A stretch of DNA of 64,000 nt, taken from Anaerolineales bacterium. GTDB lineage: Bacteria; Chloroflexota; Anaerolineae; 4572-78; J111. The notes beneath the pieces are model-generated. The model searched no databases. It had not been told where the DNA came from and saw only the letters and a program-made list of their open reading frames with translations. This document shows positions 35,314 to 45,084 of this stretch, in pieces. The DNA lies in the NCBI GenBank assembly GCA_020634855.1, contig JACKAU010000008.1:124001-188000 (forward strand). The letters are read 5' to 3'. How positions within the stretch are numbered: position 1 is the stretch's first letter; each line of letters begins with the position of its first letter. The position numbers and the translations under genes are program-made.

Positions 35314-36654
35314 TCATTCGTCGTCTGATTCGGCTTCCTTTTGTCGAACCGCCGTAATCAACCGATCCTGGTTTTCGTTGCGGACGTAGTCCCAAGACCA
35401 ATCCAGGGCGGCCACCATCCGGTTGCGGAAGCCGCCAAGATAGGTCAGATGCAGCCCCAACCAGGCCGACCACGCCGGAAAGCCGTGCAAATTGAGGAAG
35501 CGTTGTTCCTTGCCGCGATGGCGGTCGGCGTGATACGGCTGCGGCCGGGGTACACTGGCAATAGCCGCACCGCGACCGATAACCGCCATGGTGCCTTTGT
35601 CCCAATAGCTGAAAGGCGCAATGGTCTGGCCTTGCTCCCGGACTTTGGTGATGACTTCGGCCACGTATTCACCGCCTTGGATAGCCGGTTGAGCCAGCCC
35701 CGGCAGTGGACTTCCTTCAAACATGTAGTCGGCGAAATCACCGATGGCAAAGACTTCAGGATGGTTCAGCAGGCTAAAATCAGAGCCAACCTGAATCAGC
35801 CCACCGCGCCCCTTGGGCGCGTCTACGTGATCGGTTAACTCTGCCGCCCGAGTACCGGTACCCCAAACCAAGGTATGGGCCGGAATATGGCTGCCATCGG
35901 CCAGCACGACCCCCGTTTCGTCGCTGCCTTGGACCCGCACATTAAGACGGACCTCAACGCCCAGCTTCTGCAGCCGCTTTAACGTATAATCCTGTAACGA
36001 TCTGGGGTAGGGTTTCATCAAGGCGTCGCCGGCTTCAAGCAGAATAATTTTGACATCGCCGATGCGCAGGTCGTGATAATCCTTGAGCATCACATTCTGC
36101 ACCAACTCGGCCAGCGCGCCGGATAACTCGACGCCGATTGGCCCGCCGCCCACAATCACAAAGGTCAGAAACTGTTCCCGTCTGGCCTCGTCTGTTTCCA
36201 CCGAAGCCTCCTCAAACACAGTCAAGATCTGGTTGCGCAATCGGCCCGCATCAGACAATGTTTTAAGGGCGAAGGCGGTTTCGCGGATGCTCTTGTTGCC
36301 AAAAAAGTTAGGCACAGCCCCGGCGGCCAGCACCAGATAATCATAGGCAACTGCCCCCACCGTTGTGGCAATCTGGCGTTGGGTCAGGTCTACACTTTGC
36401 ACCTCGGCCAGAACAAACTGAATATCCCTGTTGTCCTGAATAATATGGCGGACGGGTTCGGCAATAGCCTCTCTATGCAGCGCGGCTGTACCCACCTGGT
36501 AGAGTAAGGGCTGGAACAAGGTATAATTGTTACGATCGACCAGCACAATCTCCAGGCCATGGCCCGATAATTTGCGAGCGCAGGTTAACCCACCAAAGCC
36601 GGCGCCGACAACGACAACGCGTTTGCGATCCTGGGGTGTTTCGTTTAATGCCAT
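35314..36654 (-). CDS. ndh: Type II NADH dehydrogenase (NDH-2)
   Basis: A 446-residue FAD enzyme with AAGGAG before its ATG. The first Rossmann motif V-V-V-V-G-A-G-F-G-G-L is near 12-22 and the second V-I-V-G-G-G-P-I-G-V-E-L near 168-179, with the FAD motif V-F-A-I-G-D-F-A-D near 305. The A-Q-P-A-I-Q-G-G-E-Y quinone-side motif follows, then a C-terminal amphipathic part (W-L-G-L-H-L-T-Y-L-G-G-F) that binds the membrane surface. It passes electrons from NADH to quinone without pumping protons. Confidence 0.92.
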   Translation of the reverse strand: MALNETPQDRKRVVVVGAGFGGLTCARKLSGHGLEIVLVDRNNYTLFQPLLYQVGTAALHREAIAEPVRHIIQDNRDIQFVLAEVQSVDLTQRQIATTVGAVAYDYLVLAAGAVPNFFGNKSIRETAFALKTLSDAGRLRNQILTVFEEASVETDEARREQFLTFVIVGGGPIGVELSGALAELVQNVMLKDYHDLRIGDVKIILLEAGDALMKPYPRSLQDYTLKRLQKLGVEVRLNVRVQGSDETGVVLADGSHIPAHTLVWGTGTRAAELTDHVDAPKGRGGLIQVGSDFSLLNHPEVFAIGDFADYMFEGSPLPGLAQPAIQGGEYVAEVITKVREQGQTIAPFSYWDKGTMAVIGRGAAIASVPRPQPYHADRHRGKEQRFLNLHGFPAWSAWLGLHLTYLGGFRNRMVAALDWSWDYVRNENQDRLITAVRQKEAESDDE

Positions 36655-36799
36655 TTCAACTCTCCTTCACATAATCAAGGTCCAACCGACTTACATGGGT
36701 TCAGTCCATTACCAGTCCCATATTTGGCCATTTTTAGACTGAACCAATCTTTTAAATAGTATCTACCCAAGCCACTTCTGACCAAAAAAGCGAGAATGG

Positions 36800-36920
36800 A
36801 GCCGGAAATCTAAACGCAAGGGGCGCAAATGACGCTAAAGTCGCAAACGTTTTTTATATTTCCTTTTGCGTCTCTTGCGCCTATAGCGTCTTTAGCGTTA
36901 AATTCTGTTTGGTTCCGGCT
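36800..36920. repeat. 121-bp inverted repeat with GCGTC/GACGC units
   Basis: Outer arms AGCCGGAA and TTCCGGCT. Inside, AACGCAAG, GGCGCAA and GACGCTAAAG face CTTGCGCC, AGCGTC and TTTAGCGTT. It is a dispersed intergenic repeat type. Confidence 0.65.
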
Positions 36921-36948
36921 TGTCTGGGTTATGAGTTACGCCGTTGGC

Positions 36949-37044
36949 ATGTCATTTCGAGGAGGGACGACGAGAAATCCCTGAGACCGATGTTGGCAAG
37001 CCGATGCTATAGGGATTTCTCCGCCTTCGGCTACGAAATGACAT
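36949..37044. repeat. Dispersed inverted-repeat element, copy 2
   Basis: A 96-bp copy. The right arm AGGGATTTCTCCGCCTTCGG then CTACGAAATGACAT is nearly the same as in copies 1 and 3; the left arm (ATGTCATTTCGAGGAGGGAC) is more diverged. Confidence 0.8.
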
Positions 37045-37073
37045 CAAGTGCGTAACTCTTATTAAAACTGCTT

Positions 37074-38279
37074 CTAAGCCAGACTCTCAACCGGCTGCGA
37101 GCGACTCCGCACCGCTAACAGGGCTACCGCAAACATAGCCACCGCCACTACAATGGCCAACCCGTAGATGTTGCCCAGACTCAATCCGGCGGCCTCTTCC
37201 AAAGGCCCCACGCCAAAAGCGGCCAATCCATAGCCTATTTGGTAAAAGGCCACTAACCCGCCGGCCACCGAGGCGGCAATAGCCGTCATCCGCTGCTGGC
37301 CGAAACTGATACTCAGCGGGAAAAAGGCCGAACAGCCCAGACCGCCGAGACCGTAAGCCAGAACACCGGCCCAGGGCCTATCGCTAGGTAACCAAGCAAT
37401 AGTCAGAAAGGCGATGGCGATAACAAAAGGCAAAACCAAGTAGATCAAACGGACCGGGACAACCCGACTAAGCGCGGCGACTAGCAGCCGGCCCACTGTT
37501 ACCGCTCCCCAAAAAGTGGTTAGGGCCAGTTGGGCTGTCTGAGCGGAGACGCCTTTATCCTGGTTTAAATAGATGATGGCCCAGTTGCCAAACATCGTCT
37601 CGCAAATGCCGTAGAGCAGGGTCAGAGCGGCAAAGATCCAAAACACCGAGGGAATTACCAGCCGATCCGCTGCGCCTCCGGCCGGCTTCGATTCCTCGAC
37701 ACTGATGGTCAGCGGTTGGCTCAGACTAAAGAAGATGAGCAAGGCCAGGCCGACCGCCACCATCAGGGGCAGCCCCCACCAGATATTTAAGCCGACAAAG
37801 ATGGCCGAAAAGACCGGAGCCAGCGCCGTCCCCAAACCGAGCAAGGCGTTGAGGATCAGCACTTTTGAGTCGATTTGGTCCGGGTAGAAATCGGCTACAT
37901 AGGTGTTCAGCGCCGGCACGGTTAGGCCGAAACCGGTCCCTAAACACAGCGTCGCCAGGAGCAGCAGGATGTAGTCTACCGGCCACTGCCCGGCCACAAA
38001 CTGGCTGATAAACAGCAGCAGCATTGACAGCAGGTTGGCCAGCAGTCCGGTCAGGAAGATCCGTTTGATGCCCAGCCGATTGGTCAACTCCGCGCCCAAA
38101 AAGGAGGCGGCGATAGCAGCTACAGCCTGAGGCAGAAACATGGTGCCAAAGGCGGTGTTGGACAGGTTATAATATTGCGGGCTGGTGAAAATAGTGCTGG
38201 TCGCCGGAAACGTGACCAAGGCCACTCCCTGGGTTACGCCCGCCGCGTAGATAATGCCGACTTCGGTCTGTCGCGCCAC
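37074..38279 (-). CDS. MFS transporter
   Basis: A 401-residue major facilitator protein with twelve helices, starting with GTG. It carries the helix 2-3 type motif G-A-E-L-T-N-R-L-G-I-K-R and a second-half loop E-T-M-F-G-N-W near 230. It lies 8 bp after the GMC oxidoreductase gene, so the two are probably one transcript. The cargo may be related to the GMC product or substrate, which is inference. I cannot name the substrate. Confidence 0.85.
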   Translation of the reverse strand: MARQTEVGIIYAAGVTQGVALVTFPATSTIFTSPQYYNLSNTAFGTMFLPQAVAAIAASFLGAELTNRLGIKRIFLTGLLANLLSMLLLFISQFVAGQWPVDYILLLLATLCLGTGFGLTVPALNTYVADFYPDQIDSKVLILNALLGLGTALAPVFSAIFVGLNIWWGLPLMVAVGLALLIFFSLSQPLTISVEESKPAGGAADRLVIPSVFWIFAALTLLYGICETMFGNWAIIYLNQDKGVSAQTAQLALTTFWGAVTVGRLLVAALSRVVPVRLIYLVLPFVIAIAFLTIAWLPSDRPWAGVLAYGLGGLGCSAFFPLSISFGQQRMTAIAASVAGGLVAFYQIGYGLAAFGVGPLEEAAGLSLGNIYGLAIVVAVAMFAVALLAVRSRSQPVESLA

Positions 38280-38287
38280 GGGTGCCC

Positions 38288-39859
38288 CTAACTCTCCGGC
38301 GTCGAAGCGCCCAGGCGCTCCAGCAGATGGTCGCCCACGCGCAGGGCATTGGCCATGGCCGTTAAGCCCGGGTTAACCGCGCCGATGCTGGGAAAGAAAC
38401 TGGTGTCTACAACGTACAGATTATCAAGTTCATGGGCTTTGCAATGGGTATCCAACACCGAACTTTTGGGATCGGCGCCAAAACGGCAGGTACCGGCCTG
38501 ATGGGCCACGCCGCTAATATCAATTTCGTTTTTCATATACAAGTTACGCTGGACAAGATGCTCGAACATGCCTAAATGGTTGATCATGGATTTAAGCTTC
38601 TTGTACAGTTGTTCTTTGGGTTTGATATTGGAGGGCGTGTAACTGAGCCGGATATTGCCATCTTTGGCCAGCGTTACCCGGTTATCCGATTGGGGCAAAT
38701 CTTCGGTTGATAACCAGAAATCGATGGCGTGTTTGGCAATTTCGTTTAACGTGAACATCGGGGCCAACCCGGCCTCGATGGGTTTTTCGCCTTTGTACAT
38801 TGGCCCTTGTGACTTGCCCACCATTTGGATGTTGCCCATCGGGAACTCAAAGCCATCCATGCCAAAGTAGAAATCGTTAAGTCCCAACGTCTTCTGAAAT
38901 TTGGTAGGGTTGGGTTCTTTTGATATCGCCAACACGGCCACACTGTTATGGAACATATAATTCCGGCCAACCTGATCAGAGCCATTCGCCAAGCCGTTGG
39001 GGTGTTTATCGTTGGCCGATTGCAGCAACAATTTGGCGGAGTTGGCCGCACCGGCGGACACCACGACGATACCGCCCTGGTACGTTTCTTTTTCGCCGTT
39101 ACGTTCCACCACCACTTCCGTTATGGCGGTACCGGCCTCGTTGGTATTCAATTTTTCAACTAGGGCATTGGTTAGCAAGGTCACGTTTGAATGTTGCAAA
39201 GCAGGTCGCACCCCCAGTACTTCCGCATCTGATTTAGCATGAATGAAACAGGGGAAACCATCACAATCGGCACAGCGAATACAGGCGCTGAACTCCGGCT
39301 GGGCCTCATTAAGCATTACCCCATTGGGCGAGTGAAAGGGGCGATAGCCGGCCTTGGCCAGATCATCATGCAACTGTTGAATGCGTGGCTCATGCGAAAG
39401 GGCCTGAAACGGATAAGGAGCACTGGCCGGCGGCTCGGTGGGGTCTTCGCCGCGCGCCCCATGCACCTGATACATTTGCTCGGCCTGGGTGTAATAGGGT
39501 TCCATTTCCTCGTAGCTAATGGGCCAGGCCGGCGAGATACCATCGTAATGCTTCAGTTCGCCAAAATCCTCTTTACGTAACCGATACAGCGCCGCCCCAT
39601 ACAGCTTGGTGGCCCCACCCACCCAGTAATGAACCCCCGGCTGAAAAGATTTACCGTTCTTGTCGTACCACGTTTCTTTAGGAACGTAACGATTCTTCAC
39701 AAACACTTCTTCGGCATCCCAATTTTCCAATTCGCGTGGCAACCAGCCTCCACGTTCCAGAATCAAAATCGATTTACCCGAAGGGGCCAGATGTCGGGCC
39801 AACGTGCCACCCCCCGCGCCACTGCCAATAATAATAACATCGTAATGCTTTTGCGGCAT
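38288..39859 (-). CDS. GMC family FAD oxidoreductase
   Basis: Start taken at the ATG at 39859 (AGGAG upstream). The 523-residue product opens with the FAD motif D-V-I-I-I-G-S-G-A-G-G-G and L-I-L-E-R-G-G. It carries a cysteine-rich insert, A-C-I-R-C-A-D-C-D-G-F-P-C-F, typical of GMC members that may bind an iron-sulfur cluster. The catalytic His lies in V-A-H-Q-A-G-T-C-R-F and the His/Asn partner in G-A-V-N-P-G-L-T. It oxidises an alcohol or sugar group. The debranching enzyme gene ends 14 bp upstream. Confidence 0.88.
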   Translation of the reverse strand: MPQKHYDVIIIGSGAGGGTLARHLAPSGKSILILERGGWLPRELENWDAEEVFVKNRYVPKETWYDKNGKSFQPGVHYWVGGATKLYGAALYRLRKEDFGELKHYDGISPAWPISYEEMEPYYTQAEQMYQVHGARGEDPTEPPASAPYPFQALSHEPRIQQLHDDLAKAGYRPFHSPNGVMLNEAQPEFSACIRCADCDGFPCFIHAKSDAEVLGVRPALQHSNVTLLTNALVEKLNTNEAGTAITEVVVERNGEKETYQGGIVVVSAGAANSAKLLLQSANDKHPNGLANGSDQVGRNYMFHNSVAVLAISKEPNPTKFQKTLGLNDFYFGMDGFEFPMGNIQMVGKSQGPMYKGEKPIEAGLAPMFTLNEIAKHAIDFWLSTEDLPQSDNRVTLAKDGNIRLSYTPSNIKPKEQLYKKLKSMINHLGMFEHLVQRNLYMKNEIDISGVAHQAGTCRFGADPKSSVLDTHCKAHELDNLYVVDTSFFPSIGAVNPGLTAMANALRVGDHLLERLGASTPES

Positions 39860-39872
39860 AATATTTTCTCCT

Positions 39873-41846
39873 TTAGACTCCATTAATTTGATGCCAGGCC
39901 CGCAGCGTTTCGGCTACAGTCCAGGCTTGAGCAATACAACCTCGGGGAAACATGGGCGCATCGCCATCGAAAATCTCGCTGAGTGTGCCCAAACCGGCGG
40001 CTCTAAGCTGGTCAGCGAGGGGTTGCAAAAATTCAAGGGCCTGGGGCGGGTCTTGGTAGACGCGCCAATGGGCCAGGCAAAACGGCCCTAACAGCCAGCC
40101 CCAAACCGTTCCCTGGTGATAAACGCTGTCGCGCTGGTAAGGCGTGCCGCCGTAATGACCGGCGTAAGCGGGATGCGCCGGCGAGAGACTGCGCAGGCCG
40201 TGCGAGGTGAGCAGGTGGCGGGCGCAGCTATCAACAACGCCGCGCTGCTGCTCCGGGGTCAGCGGGCTTTCGGGCAGGGAAACGGCAAAGATTTGGTTGG
40301 GCCGCAGCGAGGCGTCATCGCCGTCCGGCCCGTCAATGACATCGTAACAGTAGCCCAGTTGATCGTTCCAGAATCGGCTGAAGCCGCTTTGAACCCGTTT
40401 GGCCGCGGTTTGGTAATCGCCGTAGGGCTTTTTGAGCCGCTGGGCAAAGTGGGCCATGGTCACGAGGGCGTTGTACCAGAGCGCATTCACTTCGACCATT
40501 TTGCCGGTGCGGGGCGTGACCACCCAATCGCCGATTTTGGCGTCCATCCAGGTGAGTTGAACCCCGGCTTCACCGGCGTAGAGCAGGCCGTCAGCGGGGT
40601 CAACGTGAATTTGGTAGCGCGTGCCGCGCTGATGCCAGCTAATAATATCGGCCAATACGGGAAAGAGGTGTTTAAGCAAGGCGTTGTCGCCGGTGGCGGC
40701 ATAGTACGCCCGAACGGCTTCAAAATACCACAGGGTCGCATCCACGGTGTTGTAGTCGGGAGTGGCCCCGCTATCGGGAAAGATGTTGGGCAACATGCCT
40801 CGATCAACATATTGGGCAAAGGTGCGCAGTATGGCCCCGGCCACCTCCGGCCGGCCGGTGGTCAGGCTCAGACCCGGCAGGCTGATCATGGTATCGCGCC
40901 CCCAGTCGCCAAACCAGTGATATCCGGCGATGATGGTTTTGCCGTTAGGGTCGTCGGCCAGCGGGCGGCTGACAATGAACTGGTCGGCGGCCAGGGTTAA
41001 TTGGTTAATCCAGTCGGGGGTAGCGCCGTGGTTCAGCGGCGATTGCGCCAGCGTTTGCTGTTCGTGTTGGCGTTGACGCTCCAGCGCGGCCTGTCCGTTC
41101 ATGTCTGGCGTTGCTTCCGTACTGGCCACAACGGTCAGGGTATCGCCCGGCGAGAGCGTCGCCTGCAAGGTGGCGGCGTGGAGATGGTCCTCAGCGCTGT
41201 CAAGGCCGCGCTCATGTTCCATTATCAAATCAAAGCCGTTGTACCAATCGTGAGCGAGGGTCGTAGCGGCCTTGTCGCTGTAAATATAGAACGGGGTGGC
41301 CCCGGCAAAGGCGGTGACTTTTAGGCCCTGCGCCGCCGGTTCAATGTCCATTTGCCAACCGTTGGCATGGGTCAGGCTGTGGTAATCTCGATAGTTGACC
41401 AGCGCTTTGAGGCTTAGCGTTAGTGGGGCGGAGGCGCGGCAAAGCCGGTAGAAGCTATAGGTGGTGTTCGCGCCTTGTTCCATCCAGATGCGCTTTTCTA
41501 ACAGGGCGTCAGCACAAGCAAAGCGCCACACCGGCATTGTGCCTTCAAGCCGGAAACTTTCCCCATACCGATAGCCGGACGGATCGACCAGGCCGCTACT
41601 CCAGCGATTGGCAAACAGAGCGAACTGGCTGCCGTCATACGCCACGGTTTCATCGAGTTTGGCCAGTAAAAGGGTGCACCCCAGCGGGGGGTTGAGCGCG
41701 GCCAGCAATAAGCCGTGATAGCGGCGGGTATTGAGGTTGGCAACCGTGCCCGAAGCAAAGCCGCCGATGCCGTTGGTCACCAGCCACTCTAAAGACTGGG
41801 CTATGTCCAGTCTGCCCGTTGTTTCCCGACCAAATTCAATGAACAT
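39873..41846 (-). CDS. Glycogen debranching enzyme (amylo-alpha-1,6-glucosidase)
   Basis: Start taken at the ATG at 41846 (M-F-I-E-F-G-R-E-T-T-G), after the stop of the upstream GH63 gene. The 657-residue product has the bacterial GDE N-terminal domain (W-L-V-T-N-G-I-G-G-F-A-S-G-T near 20, N-T-R-R-Y-H-G-L-L near 40) and the catalytic (alpha/alpha)6 domain with G-Y-H-W-F-G-D-W-G-R-D-T near 310. The end, G-C-I-A-Q-A-W-T-V-A-E-T-L-R, is typical. It removes alpha-1,6 branch points from limit dextrin. Confidence 0.92.
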   Translation of the reverse strand: MFIEFGRETTGRLDIAQSLEWLVTNGIGGFASGTVANLNTRRYHGLLLAALNPPLGCTLLLAKLDETVAYDGSQFALFANRWSSGLVDPSGYRYGESFRLEGTMPVWRFACADALLEKRIWMEQGANTTYSFYRLCRASAPLTLSLKALVNYRDYHSLTHANGWQMDIEPAAQGLKVTAFAGATPFYIYSDKAATTLAHDWYNGFDLIMEHERGLDSAEDHLHAATLQATLSPGDTLTVVASTEATPDMNGQAALERQRQHEQQTLAQSPLNHGATPDWINQLTLAADQFIVSRPLADDPNGKTIIAGYHWFGDWGRDTMISLPGLSLTTGRPEVAGAILRTFAQYVDRGMLPNIFPDSGATPDYNTVDATLWYFEAVRAYYAATGDNALLKHLFPVLADIISWHQRGTRYQIHVDPADGLLYAGEAGVQLTWMDAKIGDWVVTPRTGKMVEVNALWYNALVTMAHFAQRLKKPYGDYQTAAKRVQSGFSRFWNDQLGYCYDVIDGPDGDDASLRPNQIFAVSLPESPLTPEQQRGVVDSCARHLLTSHGLRSLSPAHPAYAGHYGGTPYQRDSVYHQGTVWGWLLGPFCLAHWRVYQDPPQALEFLQPLADQLRAAGLGTLSEIFDGDAPMFPRGCIAQAWTVAETLRAWHQINGV

Positions 41847-41868
41847 CAAGATTAAGCCTCGGCGTTCC

Positions 41869-44577
41869 TCATCTACTAATGACCGATTCTTCTTCCTCAA
41901 TCACTTGCGGCGGTTTATGTTGCAGCGTGTATTCACCATATTGCCGGATGAGCTTGGCTACGACCCCGGTCCAGCCGGTCTGGTGAGTGGCGCCCAAACC
42001 GGCGCCGTTGTCGCCGTGGAAATATTCATTGAACAGGATTAAGTCGCGCCAATGTGGATCCGTCTGGAATTTTTCCGTGTTGCCGTATAACGGCCGGCGG
42101 CCCGTATCATCCTTAAGAAAAATTGTAATCAGCCGGCGGGACAGCTCGGAGGTAACGTCCCAGAGGGTCGCCTCCTGGCCGGAACCGACCGGACATTCGA
42201 CCTTGAAATCATCGCCCAGATAGTAGTGAAACTTTTGCAGTGACTCGATCAGCAGATAGTTGAGCGGAAACCAGACTGGGCCACGCCAGTTTGAATTGCC
42301 GCCAAACAGTCCAGAGGTCGACTCGGCCGGTTCGTAATCCAGTTTGAACTGTTGGCCGTCAGCTTCAAAGATAAAAGGATGGTCGGCGTGATAACGGGAG
42401 ACGGAGCGAATGCCGTGCGGGCTAAGCAGTTCAGCTTCATCCAGCATTTTCTCAAGAATTCGCCGCATTTTGCTGGTGTTTACAATGGACACCAGGACTC
42501 GCTGCCGTGTCTCTCCAGACAATGGTCCTATATCGGCAATATCTTTCAGCAATTCCGGACGACGCTTCTCAAACCATTCAAGACGCTGTCGAAACTCACC
42601 TCGGCTGTAGGTAACCTCGGGATTGTTGGTCGCTACAGCACAAAGCGGAATCAAGCCGGCAATCGTATGCTCCCGCAAGGGCATGGTCGTCCCATCCGGG
42701 AGTTTGAGCAGATCGTAATAAAATCCGTCCTCTTCGTGCCACAAGCCCTCGGCCAGACCGCCAATGTTGTTAATCGCATCGGCGACATCGACAAAATGCT
42801 CAAAAAACTTGGTCGCCATCTGCTCATACACCGGATTTTCTGCGGCCAGTTCAAGCGCGATTTGCAGCATATTCAAACAGAACATCGCCATCCAACTGGT
42901 GCCATCGGCCTGTTCCAACAGGCCGCCTGACGGCAGACCGGCGGTGCGATCAAAAGCGCCAATGTTATCCAGCCCCAAAAAACCGCCCTCAAATATGTTG
43001 TTACCCTTAGCATCCTTGCGGTTGACCCACCAGTTGAAGTTGAGCAATAGCTTTTGAAAAACGCCTTCCAGAAAAAATCGATCTTTGCGACCGTACATCT
43101 TCTGCTCAATCTGGTAGACGCGCAGCGCCGCCCAGGCGTGGACCGGTGGGTTGACATCGCCGAAGGCCCACTCATAGGCCGGAATTTGGCCGTTGGGATG
43201 CATGTACCATTCCCGGGTAAACAAATGCAGTTGTTTTTTAGCAAAATCAGGATCAATCAAAGCCAGGGGAATGGTATGAAAGGCCAAATCCCAGGCAGCA
43301 AACCAGGGATACTCCCACTTGTCGGGCATGGAGATGACATCGGCGGCAAAAAGTTGCCGCCACCGGTGATTGCGACCGGATTGACGTTCGGGAGGGGGCG
43401 GCGGCTGGGTCGGATCGCCTCTGAGCCAGCGCCTAACATTATAATGATAATACTGCTTACTCCACAGCAGACCGGCAAAGGCCTGCCGTTGGACCCGGCG
43501 CATATCCTCGGACAACGCAAAGGGGGTAACTTGCTGGTAAAAGGCATCAGCTTCCTTTTTACGTTGAGCCAGGGTTTCGCCAAACTGCTTACCAAATGGG
43601 CTGCGCAAGTTTGGGCGGTTGCTGAGACGCAGTCGAATGGTCGCCGTTTGGCCCGGATCGATGGTCAATTGATAATGGGCGGCCGCTTTGGTGCCGCTGT
43701 GGGCCGGATTGACCGCCTCCGAATGTCCCTGTACGATGTAATCGTTGATGCTATCTTTGACATAAGGCGAGCTATTTTTACCCCCAAATACACGCTGGTA
43801 ATTGGTTTCATTTTCGGTAAACAGTAGCGCTTGGGGATTATCACAATAGAGCCAGCACCGGTCTAATTCGGGATGGGTGACCTCAACGACGTACACCCCA
43901 CCGTCTGATGATGTTAAAGTCAGCGAGGGTTTGTCGGCGTCAGTAGACCACGACCAAATGTTACGAAACCAAAGGGTGGGCAGCAGGTGAAGCGGGGCGG
44001 CATCCGGCCCCCGATTGACGGCCGACACTTGAATGAGCATATCCTCCGGTCCCGCTTTGGCGTACTCTACAAAGACATCAAAGTAGCGGTCTTCATCAAA
44101 TATGCCCGTGTCCAGCAGTTCGAACTCAGGGTCCAGGCGGCCCCGTCGCCCGTTTTCCTCGACCAACCAAGTGTAGGGATAGGCTTGCTGGGGGTACTTG
44201 TAGAGGTATTTCATATAGGCGTGGCTGGGTACGTTATCCAGGTAGAAAAAATATTCCTTGACATCCTCGCCGTGGTTGCCCTGGGGGCCGGTCAAGCCAA
44301 AGGCTCTCTCTTTGAGAATGGGGTCTTGCCCATTCCACAAAGCCAGGGCAAAGCAAAGCCGCTGGTGATCATCGGAGATACCGGCCAGGCCGTCTTCCCC
44401 CCACCGATAAGCCCGTGAGCGGGCCTGGTCATGGGTAAAATAGTCCCAGGCCGTACCATTGGCGCTGTAATCCTCGCGGACGGTACCCCATTGGCGTTCG
44501 CTCAAATAAGGCCCCCACTTTTTCCAGTTGGCTTGCCCGGTTCGATCTTCTTCCAGTCGTTTTTCTTCTGCAGTCAT
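41869..44577 (-). CDS. GH63-type glucosidase (MGH1-like)
   Basis: A 902-residue glycosidase of the GH63/mannosylglycerate hydrolase-like group. The opening E-E-K-R-L-E-E-D-R-T-G is followed by W-K-K-W-G-P-Y-L-S-E-R-Q-W-G-T-V-R-E-D-Y. The (alpha/alpha)6 barrel includes D-K-W-E-Y-P-W-F-A-A-W-D-L-A-F-H near 425-440 and N-W-R-G-P-V-W-F-P near 775, with G-A-T-H-Q-T-G-W-T-G-V at the end. It probably hydrolyses an alpha-glucoside. It is 22 bp from the debranching gene, indicating a joint role in storage-glucan or compatible-solute breakdown. Confidence 0.88.
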   Translation of the reverse strand: MTAEEKRLEEDRTGQANWKKWGPYLSERQWGTVREDYSANGTAWDYFTHDQARSRAYRWGEDGLAGISDDHQRLCFALALWNGQDPILKERAFGLTGPQGNHGEDVKEYFFYLDNVPSHAYMKYLYKYPQQAYPYTWLVEENGRRGRLDPEFELLDTGIFDEDRYFDVFVEYAKAGPEDMLIQVSAVNRGPDAAPLHLLPTLWFRNIWSWSTDADKPSLTLTSSDGGVYVVEVTHPELDRCWLYCDNPQALLFTENETNYQRVFGGKNSSPYVKDSINDYIVQGHSEAVNPAHSGTKAAAHYQLTIDPGQTATIRLRLSNRPNLRSPFGKQFGETLAQRKKEADAFYQQVTPFALSEDMRRVQRQAFAGLLWSKQYYHYNVRRWLRGDPTQPPPPPERQSGRNHRWRQLFAADVISMPDKWEYPWFAAWDLAFHTIPLALIDPDFAKKQLHLFTREWYMHPNGQIPAYEWAFGDVNPPVHAWAALRVYQIEQKMYGRKDRFFLEGVFQKLLLNFNWWVNRKDAKGNNIFEGGFLGLDNIGAFDRTAGLPSGGLLEQADGTSWMAMFCLNMLQIALELAAENPVYEQMATKFFEHFVDVADAINNIGGLAEGLWHEEDGFYYDLLKLPDGTTMPLREHTIAGLIPLCAVATNNPEVTYSRGEFRQRLEWFEKRRPELLKDIADIGPLSGETRQRVLVSIVNTSKMRRILEKMLDEAELLSPHGIRSVSRYHADHPFIFEADGQQFKLDYEPAESTSGLFGGNSNWRGPVWFPLNYLLIESLQKFHYYLGDDFKVECPVGSGQEATLWDVTSELSRRLITIFLKDDTGRRPLYGNTEKFQTDPHWRDLILFNEYFHGDNGAGLGATHQTGWTGVVAKLIRQYGEYTLQHKPPQVIEEEESVISR

Positions 44578-45073
44578 TATTTTCTTTCTCGCTCAAGGGT
44601 AACAGAGCGTTAAAGGGATGCGACGATGGTTCTTAACCATTTAACGCCAATAACCAGCGGCGGCTCAAAAGGCGTGTTGTAAAGCGGGCTGAAATCATCG
44701 TAGCGGGGTCAAGATGACGATAAGCGAACCAAATTATAACACCTCTAGAAACAAACCCCAAAAACTTTCGTATTTCACCTATCACCACTGACATTGCCCA
44801 CGGTTATCGTGGGGAGCGATTGAATTTTGCAGTTAATTTTTGGTTATCATTATCGACGACGATGGGCATAACGGCCGTATCCGGCGGCAAGTGCAGGCGT
44901 ATCGTGACCACACGAGTTTAGCTTAACCGATTTTTATGTGCTTGATAAGATACTAAAGGGAGTAATTTGGAGTATAAGCTATTAGGATAACTCAAGTTGC
45001 CGCCTGGAAATCCAAATCGGCGAATAAGAAGTAAGAAGTAGGGATTAAGGGGAACACCCATTATTCTTCCTTC
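44578..45073. other. 496-bp upstream region of the GH63 gene
   Basis: No gene is supported. It contains TACTCC site E, an AGTTAATTTTTGGTTATC segment near 44834 shared with the maturase upstream region, and the repeat at 45021-45084. Confidence 0.5.
44958..44974 (-). promoter_or_regulatory. TACTCC direct-repeat site E
   Basis: On the minus strand TACTCCAAATTACTCCC, half-sites 10 bases apart, followed at about 20 bases by CATAAAAATCGG (44925-44938). It lies 381 bp upstream of the GH63 start. Confidence 0.45.
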
Positions 45074-45084
45074 TTACTCCCTAC
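45021..45084. repeat. Inverted repeat overlapping the MFS stop codon
   Basis: GAATAAGAAGTAAGAAGTAG faces TATTCTTCCTTCTTACTCCC imperfectly. The stop of the DHA2-type MFS gene (45074-45076) lies inside the right arm. Confidence 0.65.

Larger units (their letters stand above)
36655..37073. other. 419-bp repeat-rich intergenic stretch
   Basis: No gene. It holds the inverted repeat at 36800-36920 and copy 2 of the dispersed element at 36949-37044. Confidence 0.6.
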
